Shown: positions 46,191-55,377 of the stretch, in pieces
Layout of the letters: the number at the start of each line of letters is the position of its first letter
How positions within the stretch are numbered: the first letter of the stretch is position 1
Assembly (NCBI RefSeq): GCF_002222595.2
Contig: NZ_CP022413.2
Span: 2,317,501 to 2,381,500 of the forward strand
Length of the DNA stretch: 64,000 bases
Direction of reading: 5' to 3'
From: Blautia hansenii DSM 20583
Lineage (GTDB): Bacteria > Bacillota > Clostridia > Lachnospirales > Lachnospiraceae
The notes under the pieces: generated by a model
Told to the model about the DNA's origin: nothing
Database searches by the model: none
The model's input: the letters and a program-made list of their open reading frames with translations, nothing else
Position numbers and translations under genes: made by a program

Positions 46191-48248
46191 CTACATATTA
46201 GTTTCTTTTTTATACGCCTCTTGATAAAAATATTCCTGTGAATCAATTTTAGGAGTATTAATCAAACGTTCGCAATAAATACCTGATGAATTCTGCTCTT
46301 TTCCTTTTTTATCATCTCTCATCATTATATCAAACATATTTCTAATTCTATGCTTAATGTCTTCATCATATATTGGGACAGCTACTTCTACTCTTCGTAA
46401 TGTATTTCTTGTCATTAAATCAGCAGATGAAATATATATTTTTTCATCGTCTTTTTGTCCGAATATGTAAATTCTGGAATGTTCCAAATATCTTCCAACA
46501 ATACTAATAACTCGAATATTCTCCGTTATACCTGCTATACCTGGCTTTAAACAACAAATTCCTCTTATAATTAGTTCTATTTTCACCCCAACCTGTGACG
46601 CCTCTATTAATTTTTTGATTAATGTTTTGTCTGTCAATGAATTAAACTTTAACCCAATATATCCATCTTTCTTATTTTTCACTTTTTCAATTTCATAATC
46701 TATCATATCAATAATACGATTTTGCAAACATGCCGGTGCCACTAACAATTCTTTTACTTCCTCTACAATCTCACCTTTCTGCAACGCTGTAAAAACCATT
46801 GCTGTTTCTGCTCCAATGGATTGTTTAGCCGTAATCAATGATAAATCTGTATACAATCTCGCTGTCTTTTCATTATAATTTCCTGTACCAATCTGTGTAA
46901 TATAAGAAAATCCATCTTCTGTTTTTCTTGTAATCAAACACAGCTTTGAATGTACTTTATAATTACCCAATCCATACAAAATCTGACATCCTGCTTCTTC
47001 TAATCTATGAGACATCTCAATGTTATTTGCTTCATCAAACCTAGCTCGAAGCTCCACGGTTACTACAACTTCTTTCCCATTTTCAGCTGCTTCAATTAAC
47101 GTATCTATAATTTTACTTCTCTCTGCTACACGATATAAAGTCATTTTAATAGATACAACAGAATCATCATCTGCCGCTTCTTGTAACAACTGAATAAATG
47201 GTTTCATACTTTCATAAGGATATGATAATAACACATCTTTTTCTTCAATCTGCTCAAATATACTCCTTTTTAAATCTAATGCCGGACTACGTCTTGGTGT
47301 ATGTTTTTCATAAAAAAGTTCTGTCTGCTCTTTCAAATATGCCTGTAAAGAAAAAACAAAAGACAAATCTAAAGGTGTTTTCACATCCAAAATATATTCA
47401 GAACCTATATTTGTAAAATGAGAAAGTTCTTTTTTTATTTTATCATCCATATTCCTGCTTAATTCTATTCTGACAGCATCTAACCGCGTACGTTTTTTTA
47501 TCATTTGTTCCATCATATCACGATAATCTAAGTCTTCGTCGTAAATTTCTGACGCATCTATATCAGCATTTCTGGTAATACGTAAAATAGATTTTTCTGC
47601 TACTGTATACTTGGAATACAATTTTGAAATAAAATGAAGGATTAACTCCTCTGAAAGCATAAAGTTTCCTGGTCTTGTTGGAATTTCTATTAAGCGTTTA
47701 AATACTCCATTTGAACATGGAACCAAACCAATTTTTTTCTTTCCTTTTGATGTAGATAAAAGAACAATGGCATATAATTGCTTATTCGCTAAAAATGGAA
47801 ATGGCTGTTGTTTCCCGATAATCATCGGTGATAAAAAAGGTGCAATATGCGTATCGAAATATTCTTCAAGCATTGCCCCTTCTTCCTGAGATAGCTTATT
47901 AAAATTAATGATGCGAATCCCTTTTGGCTCTAATTCTCCCATTAATTGTTCATATATCTTTCCCTTTTTGTTTTCTAATCTTTTTGTTTCCTTTAAAATA
48001 GCCTTTACTTGTTCTTTACTCGTCATATAAGTTTTATTTTCTACAATTTTTTCAGACGACTGCATTTGCATAAGTAAAGTTCCCACTCGTACCATAAAAA
48101 ATTCATCTAAGTTGGTCTGAAAAATAGATATAAAACTTAACCTTTCTGCCAATGGTACTTCTGGGTTTCCCGCCTCATTTAACACTCTTTCATTAAATTG
48201 CAACCATGATAATTCTCGATTTGTATAACTACTCACTTCGTTTTTCAT
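46191..48248 (-). CDS. ppk1: Polyphosphate kinase 1
   Basis: Reversibly makes inorganic polyphosphate from ATP. About 685 aa: N-domain (SSYTNRELSWLQFNERVLNEA, FISIFQTNLDEFFMVRVG), head domain, and two C-terminal PLD-like domains with the autophosphorylated His in GNYKVHSKLCLI and the second His in YLEHSRIYIFG; TQIGTGNYNEKTARLYTDLSL is also typical. The frame opens at 48326, but ATG at 48248 with AAAGGAGTG upstream matches the family. Third gene after the alarmone synthetase and phosphofructokinase, 83 bp behind the latter. Confidence 0.96.
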   Translation of the reverse strand: MKNEVSSYTNRELSWLQFNERVLNEAGNPEVPLAERLSFISIFQTNLDEFFMVRVGTLLMQMQSSEKIVENKTYMTSKEQVKAILKETKRLENKKGKIYEQLMGELEPKGIRIINFNKLSQEEGAMLEEYFDTHIAPFLSPMIIGKQQPFPFLANKQLYAIVLLSTSKGKKKIGLVPCSNGVFKRLIEIPTRPGNFMLSEELILHFISKLYSKYTVAEKSILRITRNADIDASEIYDEDLDYRDMMEQMIKKRTRLDAVRIELSRNMDDKIKKELSHFTNIGSEYILDVKTPLDLSFVFSLQAYLKEQTELFYEKHTPRRSPALDLKRSIFEQIEEKDVLLSYPYESMKPFIQLLQEAADDDSVVSIKMTLYRVAERSKIIDTLIEAAENGKEVVVTVELRARFDEANNIEMSHRLEEAGCQILYGLGNYKVHSKLCLITRKTEDGFSYITQIGTGNYNEKTARLYTDLSLITAKQSIGAETAMVFTALQKGEIVEEVKELLVAPACLQNRIIDMIDYEIEKVKNKKDGYIGLKFNSLTDKTLIKKLIEASQVGVKIELIIRGICCLKPGIAGITENIRVISIVGRYLEHSRIYIFGQKDDEKIYISSADLMTRNTLRRVEVAVPIYDEDIKHRIRNMFDIMMRDDKKGKEQNSSGIYCERLINTPKIDSQEYFYQEAYKKETNM

Positions 48249-48331
48249 AACAACGCACTCCTTTAATATTTTTTTATTTTTAAAATCAAACTTTCCCACT
48301 ATCTTTTTTATAATTTCTTTTATCATGAATG

Positions 48332-49405
48332 CTATTCACCAAAACTTATTCCTATCATTTTTGCTTCCTTTATTAATTCGCATCCGGGATTTACTGTTTT
48401 TAATTTACCCGATACATTTTTTAAAGGTACTCTCTTGATTTCGCCATTTATCATTGCAATCATACATCCGTAATCTTCTTCTAAAATTGCCTCTGCTGCT
48501 GCTGCTCCAATTCTTGTACTTAATACTCGATCAAAAGCATTTGGCGTTCCTCCCCTTTGTGTGTGTCCCGGAACTACAACTCGTACTTCACTCCCCAGTC
48601 GATTGGATATTTCATAAGCTAATTCATAAGACACAGAAGGAAATTTACTTTTTGCCATTTTCTCTTTATATTCTTTTTTTGAAAGAGATGCATTTTTTTT
48701 GGATATTGCCCCTTCTGCCACTGCTAAAATAGTAAAACCCTTTCCTGCTTTACTTCTTGCAGTAATAGATTTCATTACAGAATCAATATCATACGGAATT
48801 TCTGGTAAAAGAATAATATCCGCACCCCCTGCAATACCGGCATACAAAGTAAGCCATCCTACCTTATGTCCCATAATTTCTACAATAAACACACGGTTAT
48901 GTGATGCTGCTGTTGTGTGAATGCAATCAATAACATTTGTCGCTACATCAATCGCACTCTGAAATCCGAATGTTATATCCGTTCCATAAATATCGTTATC
49001 TATCGTTTTCGGTAAATGTATGACATTTAAACCTTCCTCGCTCAATAAATTGGCTGTTTTTTGAGAACCATTTCCACCTAACACAACAAGGCAATCTAAA
49101 TTTAATCGATAATAGTTTTCTTTCATGGCTCTTACTTTATCTAAACCACTTTTATCAGGAACTCTTATTTGTTTAAAAGGTTGTCTGGATGTTCCCAACA
49201 TAGTTCCGCCAATCGTTAAAATCCCAGAAAAATCTTGTTTAGAAAGCAACTTATATCTCCCATAAATCAACCCTTCATATCCATTTAAAAAACCATAAAT
49301 TTCCAGCTGTTCTAAATTTGTATAAAGACTTTTTGCCACACCTCGCATTGTCACATTTAATGCTTGACAATCTCCTCCACTTGTTAATAATCCAATTTTT
49401 TTCAT
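48332..49405 (-). CDS. 6-phosphofructokinase
   Basis: Phosphorylates fructose 6-phosphate. The 357-aa protein has the PFK-A fold: IGLLTSGGDCQALNVTMRG, VVLGGNGSQKTANLL, LPKTIDNDIYGTDITFGFQSA (catalytic Asp), VFIVEIMGHKVGWLTLYAGIAGGAD, VVPGHTQRGGTPNAFDR. Gly in the GGNGS position together with PKTIDND is the combination of some ATP-dependent group III enzymes, while PPi-using enzymes have Asp there; ATP use is therefore favoured but not certain. Its ATG overlaps the upstream stop (ATGA), and it precedes ppk1, so it is probably a second, specialised PFK. Confidence 0.9.
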   Translation of the reverse strand: MKKIGLLTSGGDCQALNVTMRGVAKSLYTNLEQLEIYGFLNGYEGLIYGRYKLLSKQDFSGILTIGGTMLGTSRQPFKQIRVPDKSGLDKVRAMKENYYRLNLDCLVVLGGNGSQKTANLLSEEGLNVIHLPKTIDNDIYGTDITFGFQSAIDVATNVIDCIHTTAASHNRVFIVEIMGHKVGWLTLYAGIAGGADIILLPEIPYDIDSVMKSITARSKAGKGFTILAVAEGAISKKNASLSKKEYKEKMAKSKFPSVSYELAYEISNRLGSEVRVVVPGHTQRGGTPNAFDRVLSTRIGAAAAEAILEEDYGCMIAMINGEIKRVPLKNVSGKLKTVNPGCELIKEAKMIGISFGE

Positions 49406-50091
49406 TTTTTCACCTTATCTGTTTCACACAAAACTTTATTTTTTTCTAGTAATTCAATTTTTTTTCTAAATTCCAGCATTTTATTATCCAAAGCAGCAAT
49501 TGCCTCTGCGTATCTTTTACTCTCTTGTCTAACCATCTCTATATCACCGGCAGATTTTTTGTAACACATTTGACTATCTAATTCTGCCCAATAATCCATT
49601 GCAAACGTACGAATTTGAATTTCTACTTTTACATACGTTGTCTGACTGTCCAATACAACCGGAACTTTTACAATTAAATGTATACTTTTATATCCACTTT
49701 TTTTCGGTTTTTGCACATAATCTTTTTCTTTTATCAATGTAAAATCTTTCTGCTTTTTTACAGCTTTAGATATTTGATAAATATCGTCAAAAAAATAAGA
49801 TACTGCTCGTACTCCTGCAATATCATTTAATGATTCAACTGCGGTCTCATAGTCTATTTTTTTACCTTTTCTTATTAATTTTTTTGTAATACTCTCCGGT
49901 GACTTAATTCGGCTTGTAATCCCCCTAATTACATGATGCCCGCTTTTGTTTGTAAGCTCTATATTAATTGCTTTTAATCTATCCACTACAATATCAATAG
50001 CCGATTGATACATTAACAACGTCATTGGTGAATTTATTTGCACAATCTCCGATTTATCTGATTTTTTTTCATCATTCAAACTATTTTTCAT
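49402..50091 (-). CDS. Small alarmone synthetase, (p)ppGpp synthetase-only RelA/SpoT homologue
   Basis: A 229-aa RelP/RelQ-like protein that pyrophosphorylates GDP or GTP. It has the synthetase domain only: GITSRIKSPESITKKLIRKG, DIAGVRAVSYFFDDIYQI (catalytic region), DYVQKPKKSGYKSIHLIV and VEIQIRTFAMDYWAELDSQMCYK, then a C-terminal coiled helix. No HD hydrolase, TGS or ACT domain. The ATG at 50091 directly abuts GGAG, so a slightly later start is possible. First of a three-gene operon with phosphofructokinase and ppk1. Confidence 0.93.
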   Translation of the reverse strand: MKNSLNDEKKSDKSEIVQINSPMTLLMYQSAIDIVVDRLKAINIELTNKSGHHVIRGITSRIKSPESITKKLIRKGKKIDYETAVESLNDIAGVRAVSYFFDDIYQISKAVKKQKDFTLIKEKDYVQKPKKSGYKSIHLIVKVPVVLDSQTTYVKVEIQIRTFAMDYWAELDSQMCYKKSAGDIEMVRQESKRYAEAIAALDNKMLEFRKKIELLEKNKVLCETDKVKK

Positions 50092-50185
50092 CTCCTTTTC
50101 CCCATATTCTCCTATAAGTTTAAATTTCTTCTGTAAAATATGTTATCTCTCTTTTATAAAAATCATGTAAATTTCATATTTAATC

Positions 50186-50250
50186 AAACAAAAAGCAGAC
50201 AAAGTATGTTTCTAATAATTTCAATAAAAACATACCTCATCTGCTCTTTT
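50186..50250 (-). terminator. Terminator after the PatB-like gene
   Basis: On the minus strand AGCAGATGAGGTATGTTT pairs with AAACATACTTTGTCTGCT (a few mismatches), followed by TTTTTGTTTG. Confidence 0.8.
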
Positions 50251-50270
50251 TTCTAAATGAAGTTAAATAT

Positions 50271-51461
50271 TTAATTTTTCTTTATATGACAATATGCAAC
50301 GTACATTCTGTCATACGCCTCTTCCAATAATTTTCTGGGACTTGCTATATTCAGTCGAATGCAGCCTCTGCCTTCTTCCTGAAACACAGTTCCCATATAC
50401 ACGCTGACTTTTGCTTTTTCCAAAAACCATTTTTCCAATTCTGCTTCTTCACAACCCAGTTCCTTATAATCCATCCATAAAAGATATGTCCCTTCTCTTG
50501 GATAAATATAAAATTCCGGCATTTTTTCTGCAAAATACGCTCTGGTAAATTTATCATTCTCATCAATATAAGACAGCATTGCTTTATACCAGTCATCACA
50601 CTGTTGATACGCACAACCTGCTACTGCTGCTGAAAAGATTGTGGGATTATGCATACCGATTCTGTCAATTTCCCTTTTTACCACAGCTCTGTATTCTTGA
50701 TTTGGAATAATCAGATAAGATAAAATAAATCCCGGAATATTAAAAGTTTTTGTAGGTGATGATGCAACAATCAATCTTTTTCGCACTTCTTCCGACAAAG
50801 ACAAGGCAGATACAAACTCTACTCCCGGTGCAGTAATATCACCATGAATTTCATCTACAAATAACAGCAGTTCATGTTTTATACAAAATTCACCTACTGC
50901 CTCCAGCTCTTCTTTTGTCCATACACGACCTACCGGGTTATGAGGACTGCATAATAAAAGCATTTTTGTTTTTTCCGTTATCTGCGCTTCCATTTGTTGT
51001 AAATCCATAATATACTTTCCGTTTTGAGATTTTAATCCACATTTTACCACGGTTCTGTTATTTTTAGAAATTGCTTCATACAATGGGCCATAAGCAGGAG
51101 TATGAAGTATTACTTCCTCTCCCGGTTCTGTAAATGCTCCCACACAAATTCCTGCAGAAATATTAATACGAGGACAAAATACTATTTCTTCTTTTTTTAT
51201 ATCCACATGATGCATTCTTTTTTCCCAGGACATAAAACCTTCATAGAAATCATCGCCTAAATCCGTATAACCAAAAATCCCATGTTCCGCACATTGATGT
51301 ACTACATCACGAATAGGCTGCGGAGAAGGAAAATCCATATCAGCCACACCTAGATGAATAAGATCTGTATTTCCGTATTTCTTATCCATGGTGTCCCATT
51401 TTCCACAATTTGTCCCTCGTCTGTCTATGACAGTGTCAAAATCAAATCGGTTTTCTGACAT
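50271..51461 (-). CDS. PatB/MalY-type PLP-dependent C-S lyase or aminotransferase
   Basis: A 396-aa fold-type I PLP enzyme of the MalY/PatB group: RRGTNCGKWD (the substrate-gating start), MDFPSPQPIRD, GYTDLGDDFYEGFMSWEKR, CSPHNPVGRVW, DEIHGDI, and the PLP lysine in SSPTKTFNIPGF; C-terminal Arg in GRGCIRLNIASPR. Members cleave cystathionine or cysteine to pyruvate and ammonia. The frame opens at a GTG (51479), but ATG at 51461 with AGAGGT upstream is preferred. It sits right behind ridA, whose product removes the 2-aminoacrylate that such lyases release. Confidence 0.92.
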   Translation of the reverse strand: MSENRFDFDTVIDRRGTNCGKWDTMDKKYGNTDLIHLGVADMDFPSPQPIRDVVHQCAEHGIFGYTDLGDDFYEGFMSWEKRMHHVDIKKEEIVFCPRINISAGICVGAFTEPGEEVILHTPAYGPLYEAISKNNRTVVKCGLKSQNGKYIMDLQQMEAQITEKTKMLLLCSPHNPVGRVWTKEELEAVGEFCIKHELLLFVDEIHGDITAPGVEFVSALSLSEEVRKRLIVASSPTKTFNIPGFILSYLIIPNQEYRAVVKREIDRIGMHNPTIFSAAVAGCAYQQCDDWYKAMLSYIDENDKFTRAYFAEKMPEFYIYPREGTYLLWMDYKELGCEEAELEKWFLEKAKVSVYMGTVFQEEGRGCIRLNIASPRKLLEEAYDRMYVAYCHIKKN

Positions 51462-51485
51462 TGCTACCTCTTTCTTCACAAACCT

Positions 51486-51860
51486 TTACAGTTTTGCGAT
51501 AACCTCAACTTCACATAATACATTTTTCGGAAGTGTTTTCACAGCTACACAAGAACGTGCCGGTTTATTTACAAAATACTTTGCATACACTTCATTAAAT
51601 ACCTGAAAATCTCCCATATCTGCCAAAAAGCAAGTTGTCTTCACTGCATTTTCAAAGTTTGTTCCTGCTTCTTCCAGAACAGCTCCGATATTCTTCATTA
51701 CCTGTTCAGCCTGTTCAGAAATTGTTTCTCCTGCAATTTCTCCTGTTTCAGGATTTACCGGAATTTGTCCGGAAGTAAAAAGCATATCTCCACATACTAC
51801 TGCCTGTGAATATGGTCCGATTGCTGCAGGTGCTTTTGGTGTATAAATTGTTTTCAACAT
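51486..51860 (-). CDS. ridA: RidA family enamine/imine deaminase
   Basis: A 124-aa RidA (YjgF/YER057c) protein that hydrolyses reactive enamines and imines. It has IYTPKAPAAIGPYSQAVVCGD, FTSGQIPVNPETGEI, the catalytic Arg in KPARSCVAVKTLP and the terminal CEVEVIAKL. AAAGGAG precedes the ATG. Co-transcribed with the PatB-like gene, which fits its detoxifying role, behind a good promoter and divergent from a YheO-like regulator. Confidence 0.96.
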   Translation of the reverse strand: MLKTIYTPKAPAAIGPYSQAVVCGDMLFTSGQIPVNPETGEIAGETISEQAEQVMKNIGAVLEEAGTNFENAVKTTCFLADMGDFQVFNEVYAKYFVNKPARSCVAVKTLPKNVLCEVEVIAKL

Positions 51861-51893
51861 AATATCAATCTCCTTTACATCTCGTTTTTTCTT

Positions 51894-51922
51894 ATCATAT
51901 CACTAAACAATATTTTAGTAAA
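51894..51922 (-). promoter_or_regulatory. Promoter of ridA-patB
   Basis: TTTACT (51917-51922), 17-bp spacer, TATGAT with a TGA extension (51894-51899) on the minus strand. Confidence 0.6.
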
Positions 51923-51949
51923 TATATTTCAATGAACTTTTTTTCATTC

Positions 51950-51978
51950 TTGCACAAAACATAAATTCAAAATATAAT
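51950..51978 (+). promoter_or_regulatory. Promoter of the YheO-like regulator
   Basis: TTGCAC (51950-51955), 17-bp spacer, perfect TATAAT (51973-51978) on the plus strand; divergent from the ridA promoter. Confidence 0.65.
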
Positions 51979-52016
51979 AACTTTAATTATTGAAAACAAA
52001 TCTTATGGAGACCATT

Positions 52017-52703
52017 ATGTCAAACGATAAACCTTATATAAAACTTACAAAAACAGAACAGCTTATTTTAAACTCTTATAAAAAGATGATTGTAAGTCTG
52101 GGAGAATATCTGGGAGAAGGATATGAGATTATTCTCCACAGTCTTGAAAATCTTCAGCATTCCGTTATTGAAAACGTCAATGGGCATTATTCCGGCAGAA
52201 AAAACGGCGCACCGATTACTGATTTGGCACTTTCCATGCTCAGTCAACTAAAGGAAGAACCGTCTCAGCCTGCTGTTTGCTACATGAACCATTCAAAAAA
52301 AGGAGTGCCACTGCGTTCCTGCACCATTCCGATTGCAGGAGAAAAAGAGCGTATTATCGGTCTGATTTGTATCAATTTTTATACCGATGTTCCTCTGTCC
52401 TCTCTGCTGGCAAAATTTTATCCGGAAGCATCTGCGGGTCTTTCTTCCAATAATACCGCCACAGAAAATTTTGCAGATAATACAGATGAGCTCATTGAAA
52501 ATGTTTTATACAAAATTCAACATCAGGTGCTGAATGACTTTTCTGTTTCACCGCAAAATAAAAACAAAGAAATTATTACACAGCTTTATCAAAGAGGAAT
52601 TTTCAACATCAAAGATGCTGTTTTAAAAGTGGCATCTCTTTTGGGAATTTCCAAAAATACCGTATATCTACACATCCGTAACTTAAAAGAGCAGGAAAAT
52701 TAG
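52017..52703 (+). CDS. YheO/DauR-like transcriptional regulator
   Basis: A 228-aa regulator with an N-terminal YheO PAS-like domain (LGEYLGEGYEIILHSLENLQ, HYSGRKNGAPITDLALSML, LRSCTIPIAGEKERIIGLIC) and a C-terminal HTH_22 (QLYQRGIFNIKDAVLKVASL, LGISKNTVYLHIRNLKE). Relatives control amino-acid catabolism, for example D-arginine use (DauR). The frame opens earlier at a TTG, but the ATG at 52017 has GGAG 6 nt upstream. Divergence from ridA-patB makes it the likely regulator of that operon, with an amino acid as probable effector (inference). Confidence 0.88.
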   Translation: MSNDKPYIKLTKTEQLILNSYKKMIVSLGEYLGEGYEIILHSLENLQHSVIENVNGHYSGRKNGAPITDLALSMLSQLKEEPSQPAVCYMNHSKKGVPLRSCTIPIAGEKERIIGLICINFYTDVPLSSLLAKFYPEASAGLSSNNTATENFADNTDELIENVLYKIQHQVLNDFSVSPQNKNKEIITQLYQRGIFNIKDAVLKVASLLGISKNTVYLHIRNLKEQEN

Positions 52704-52745
52704 CATGATTTTCGCATATTTTTTCAGAAAACCCATATATTTCCC

Positions 52746-52774
52746 TTGCATACAGAGTGATTTCAACGTATTAT
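52746..52774 (+). promoter_or_regulatory. Promoter of the CofE-like gene
   Basis: TTGCAT (52746-52751), 17-bp spacer, TATTAT (52769-52774) on the plus strand, 58 bp before the ATG. A small GGCAATTTTGCC hairpin lies in the leader. Confidence 0.55.
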
Positions 52775-52832
52775 AAAGTAGGTGGCAATTTTGCCCTCAA
52801 ATTTGCAAGAAACCAATGGAGGTACATAAATT

Positions 52833-54041
52833 ATGAAAAATATAGACCGCATGGTTGGAACAATATCAAGAGGTGTCCGCGCACCGATTATCCGTGAAGG
52901 AGACAACCTTCCTGAAATCGTAGTGGACTGTGTATTAAAAGCATCTGAAAGTGCCAACTTTGAAATTCAAGATAAAGATGTAATTGCCGTTACAGAAGCA
53001 GTCGTTGCCAGAGCTCAGGGTAACTATGCAAATGTAAAAGATATTGCTGCTGATGTAAAAGAAAAATTCGGTGATGATACCGTAGGTGTAATTTTCCCTA
53101 TTTTAAGCCGCAATCGTTTTTCTATCTGCTTAAAAGGTATTGCTATGGGCTGCAAAAAAATTGTGCTCATGTTAAGCTACCCATCTGATGAAGTAGGAAA
53201 CCACCTCATTGATTTAGATGTTATGGACGAAAAAAATGTAAATCCATGGTCTGATGTTTTAACAGAAGAAAAATACAGAGAACTGTTTGGATATGAAAAA
53301 CACGTATTTACAGGTGTTGACTATGTAGAATATTACAAACAGCTTATTCAGGAAGCTGGCGCTGAGGTTGAAATCATTTTCGCTAACAACCCAAAAGCTA
53401 TCCTTTCTTATACAAAAAGTGTTCTTACCTGTGACATTCACACTCGTCAAAGAACAAAACGTATTTTAAAAGCAAACGGCGCTGAGAAAGTATATGCTCT
53501 TGATGATATTATGACAAAGAGCATCAATGGCAGCGGTTATAATGATGCTTACGGACTTTTAGGTTCTAATAAAGCAACAGAAGATACTGTAAAACTCTTC
53601 CCAATTAAATGCGAAGAAGTTGTTACTGCTATTCATAACTCTATGCTGAAAAAAACAGGAAAAAATGTAGAAGTTATGGTATATGGCGATGGTGCATTTA
53701 AAGATCCTGTAGGAAAAATCTGGGAGCTGGCTGATCCTGTCGTATCTCCTGCTTACACTGCAGGTTTGGAAGGTACTCCAAATGAAGTAAAATTAAAATA
53801 TCTGGCTGATAACGATTTTGCTGATTTATCAGGAAATGAATTAAAAGATGCCATTAAAAATTATATTACAGAAAAAGATGAAAAAGCTGCCAGCTTAAAA
53901 GGTACTATGGTAACACAGGGTACTACACCAAGACGTCTTACTGACCTTTTGGGATCTTTAGCTGACCTTACTTCCGGTTCCGGTGATAAGGGAACTCCAA
54001 TTATCTATATTCAAGGATATTTTGACAACTACGCAAAATAA
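52833..54041 (+). CDS. CofE-like (F420-0:gamma-glutamyl ligase family) protein
   Basis: A 402-aa protein of the F420_ligase family: RMVGTISRGVRAPIIREGDN, VIAVTEAVVARAQGNY, FPILSRNRFSICLKGIA, MVYGDGAFKDPVGKIWELADP and VSPAYTAGL. CofE adds glutamates to coenzyme F420 with GTP; Lachnospiraceae are not known to make F420 and no other cof genes are here, so the real acceptor must be another molecule. GGAGG lies 9 nt before the ATG. Monocistronic, with its own promoter and terminator. Confidence 0.88.
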   Translation: MKNIDRMVGTISRGVRAPIIREGDNLPEIVVDCVLKASESANFEIQDKDVIAVTEAVVARAQGNYANVKDIAADVKEKFGDDTVGVIFPILSRNRFSICLKGIAMGCKKIVLMLSYPSDEVGNHLIDLDVMDEKNVNPWSDVLTEEKYRELFGYEKHVFTGVDYVEYYKQLIQEAGAEVEIIFANNPKAILSYTKSVLTCDIHTRQRTKRILKANGAEKVYALDDIMTKSINGSGYNDAYGLLGSNKATEDTVKLFPIKCEEVVTAIHNSMLKKTGKNVEVMVYGDGAFKDPVGKIWELADPVVSPAYTAGLEGTPNEVKLKYLADNDFADLSGNELKDAIKNYITEKDEKAASLKGTMVTQGTTPRRLTDLLGSLADLTSGSGDKGTPIIYIQGYFDNYAK

Positions 54042-54052
54042 TTTTTCTGTAC

Positions 54053-54096
54053 AAAAAAGGAAGCTGTGGATTTTCTCCATTGCTTCCTTTTTCTTT
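54053..54096. terminator. Bidirectional terminator between the CofE-like gene and purA
   Basis: AAAAAAGGAAGC (54053-54064) and GCTTCCTTTTT (54082-54092) arms; T runs lie at the correct end on both strands. Confidence 0.9.
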
Positions 54097-54099
54097 TCC

Positions 54100-55377
54100 T
54101 TATCTATAAATAATATCTTCTCGTCCTGGTCCATTAGAAACCATTGTAATCGGAAATCCAATTTTTTCCTCTACAAATTCAATGTATTTACGACAGTTCT
54201 CCGGTAAATCCTCATATTTCTTAATGCCTCTGATATCACAGTTCCATCCTGGCAACACTTCAATTACCGGTTTTGCTTTTTCCAGAAGACTTGTTGTAGG
54301 GAATTCTGTTGTGATTTCTCCATCAATATCATAAGCCACACAAACAGGAATTTCCTCTAAATATCCCAGAACATCAAGTACAGTAAAAGCAACATCTGTT
54401 GTTCCCTGAATACGGCATCCATATTTTGATGCCACACAGTCAAACCAGCCCATACGTCTTGGACGTCCTGTGGTTGCGCCATATTCACCGCCATCGCCGC
54501 CTCTGCGTCTTAATTCATCTGCTTCTTCTCCAAAAATTTCAGATACAAAAGCACCTGCACCTACTGCACTGGAATAAGCTTTACATACAGTAATAATTTT
54601 CTTTATTTCATAAGGAGGTATTCCTGCACCTACTGCGCCATAAGCTGCCAGTGTGGAGGAAGACGTTACCATAGGATAAATACCATGATCTGGATCTTTC
54701 AAAGAACCCAACTGGCCTTCCAGTAAAATTTCTTTTCCTTCTTTTAAAGCATTCCATAAAAGCAGAGAAACATCACATACATAAGGTGCAATCATCTCTT
54801 TGTATTCTTTTAATTCCTTTACAATATCTGCCGGATTTAAAAGAGGTTTGTGATATAAATACTCTAAATCCACATTTTTTTTCTGACAGATATTTTCTGC
54901 TTTCTCCATAAGAGCTTCTTCCTCTTCAAAAAGCTCACTGACCTGAAAGCCGATTTTTGCAAATTTATCAGAATAAAATGGTGCAATTCCCGACTTGGTA
55001 GAACCAAAAGATTTTCCTGCCAGTCTTTCTTCTTCATATTCATCGAATTTAATATGATAAGACATTACAATCTGTGCTCTGTCTGATATTTTAATATCAG
55101 GCATAGGGACTCCCTGTTCTACAATTGACTGTATTTCATGGAACAGTACAGGTATGTTCAATGCCACACCATTTCCAATAATACTTGTTGTATTCTCATT
55201 AAATACACCTGATGGCAGACTATGCAGGGCAAACTTTCCATAATTGTTTACAATTGTATGTCCGGCGTTTGCTCCACCCTGAAATCTCACTACAATATCT
55301 GCCTCTTTTGCCAGCATATCCGTAATTTTACCTTTTCCTTCGTCTCCCCAGTTTGCTCCTACTACGGCTTTTACCAT
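54100..55377 (-). CDS. purA: Adenylosuccinate synthetase
   Basis: Joins IMP and aspartate with GTP, the first committed step to AMP. The 425-aa protein has the P-loop GANWGDEGKGK (7-17, catalytic Asp), FQGGANAGHTIV (catalytic His), LPSGVF, QLGSLKDPDHGIYPMVTSSSTLA and GATTGRPRRMGWFD. Together with guaB at the left edge and purE/M/N/D at the right, the window holds both IMP branch enzymes. AGGAGG precedes the ATG. A possible TGTATTAT -10 box lies at about 55424-55431. Confidence 0.98.
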   Translation of the reverse strand: MVKAVVGANWGDEGKGKITDMLAKEADIVVRFQGGANAGHTIVNNYGKFALHSLPSGVFNENTTSIIGNGVALNIPVLFHEIQSIVEQGVPMPDIKISDRAQIVMSYHIKFDEYEEERLAGKSFGSTKSGIAPFYSDKFAKIGFQVSELFEEEEALMEKAENICQKKNVDLEYLYHKPLLNPADIVKELKEYKEMIAPYVCDVSLLLWNALKEGKEILLEGQLGSLKDPDHGIYPMVTSSSTLAAYGAVGAGIPPYEIKKIITVCKAYSSAVGAGAFVSEIFGEEADELRRRGGDGGEYGATTGRPRRMGWFDCVASKYGCRIQGTTDVAFTVLDVLGYLEEIPVCVAYDIDGEITTEFPTTSLLEKAKPVIEVLPGWNCDIRGIKKYEDLPENCRKYIEFVEEKIGFPITMVSNGPGREDIIYR

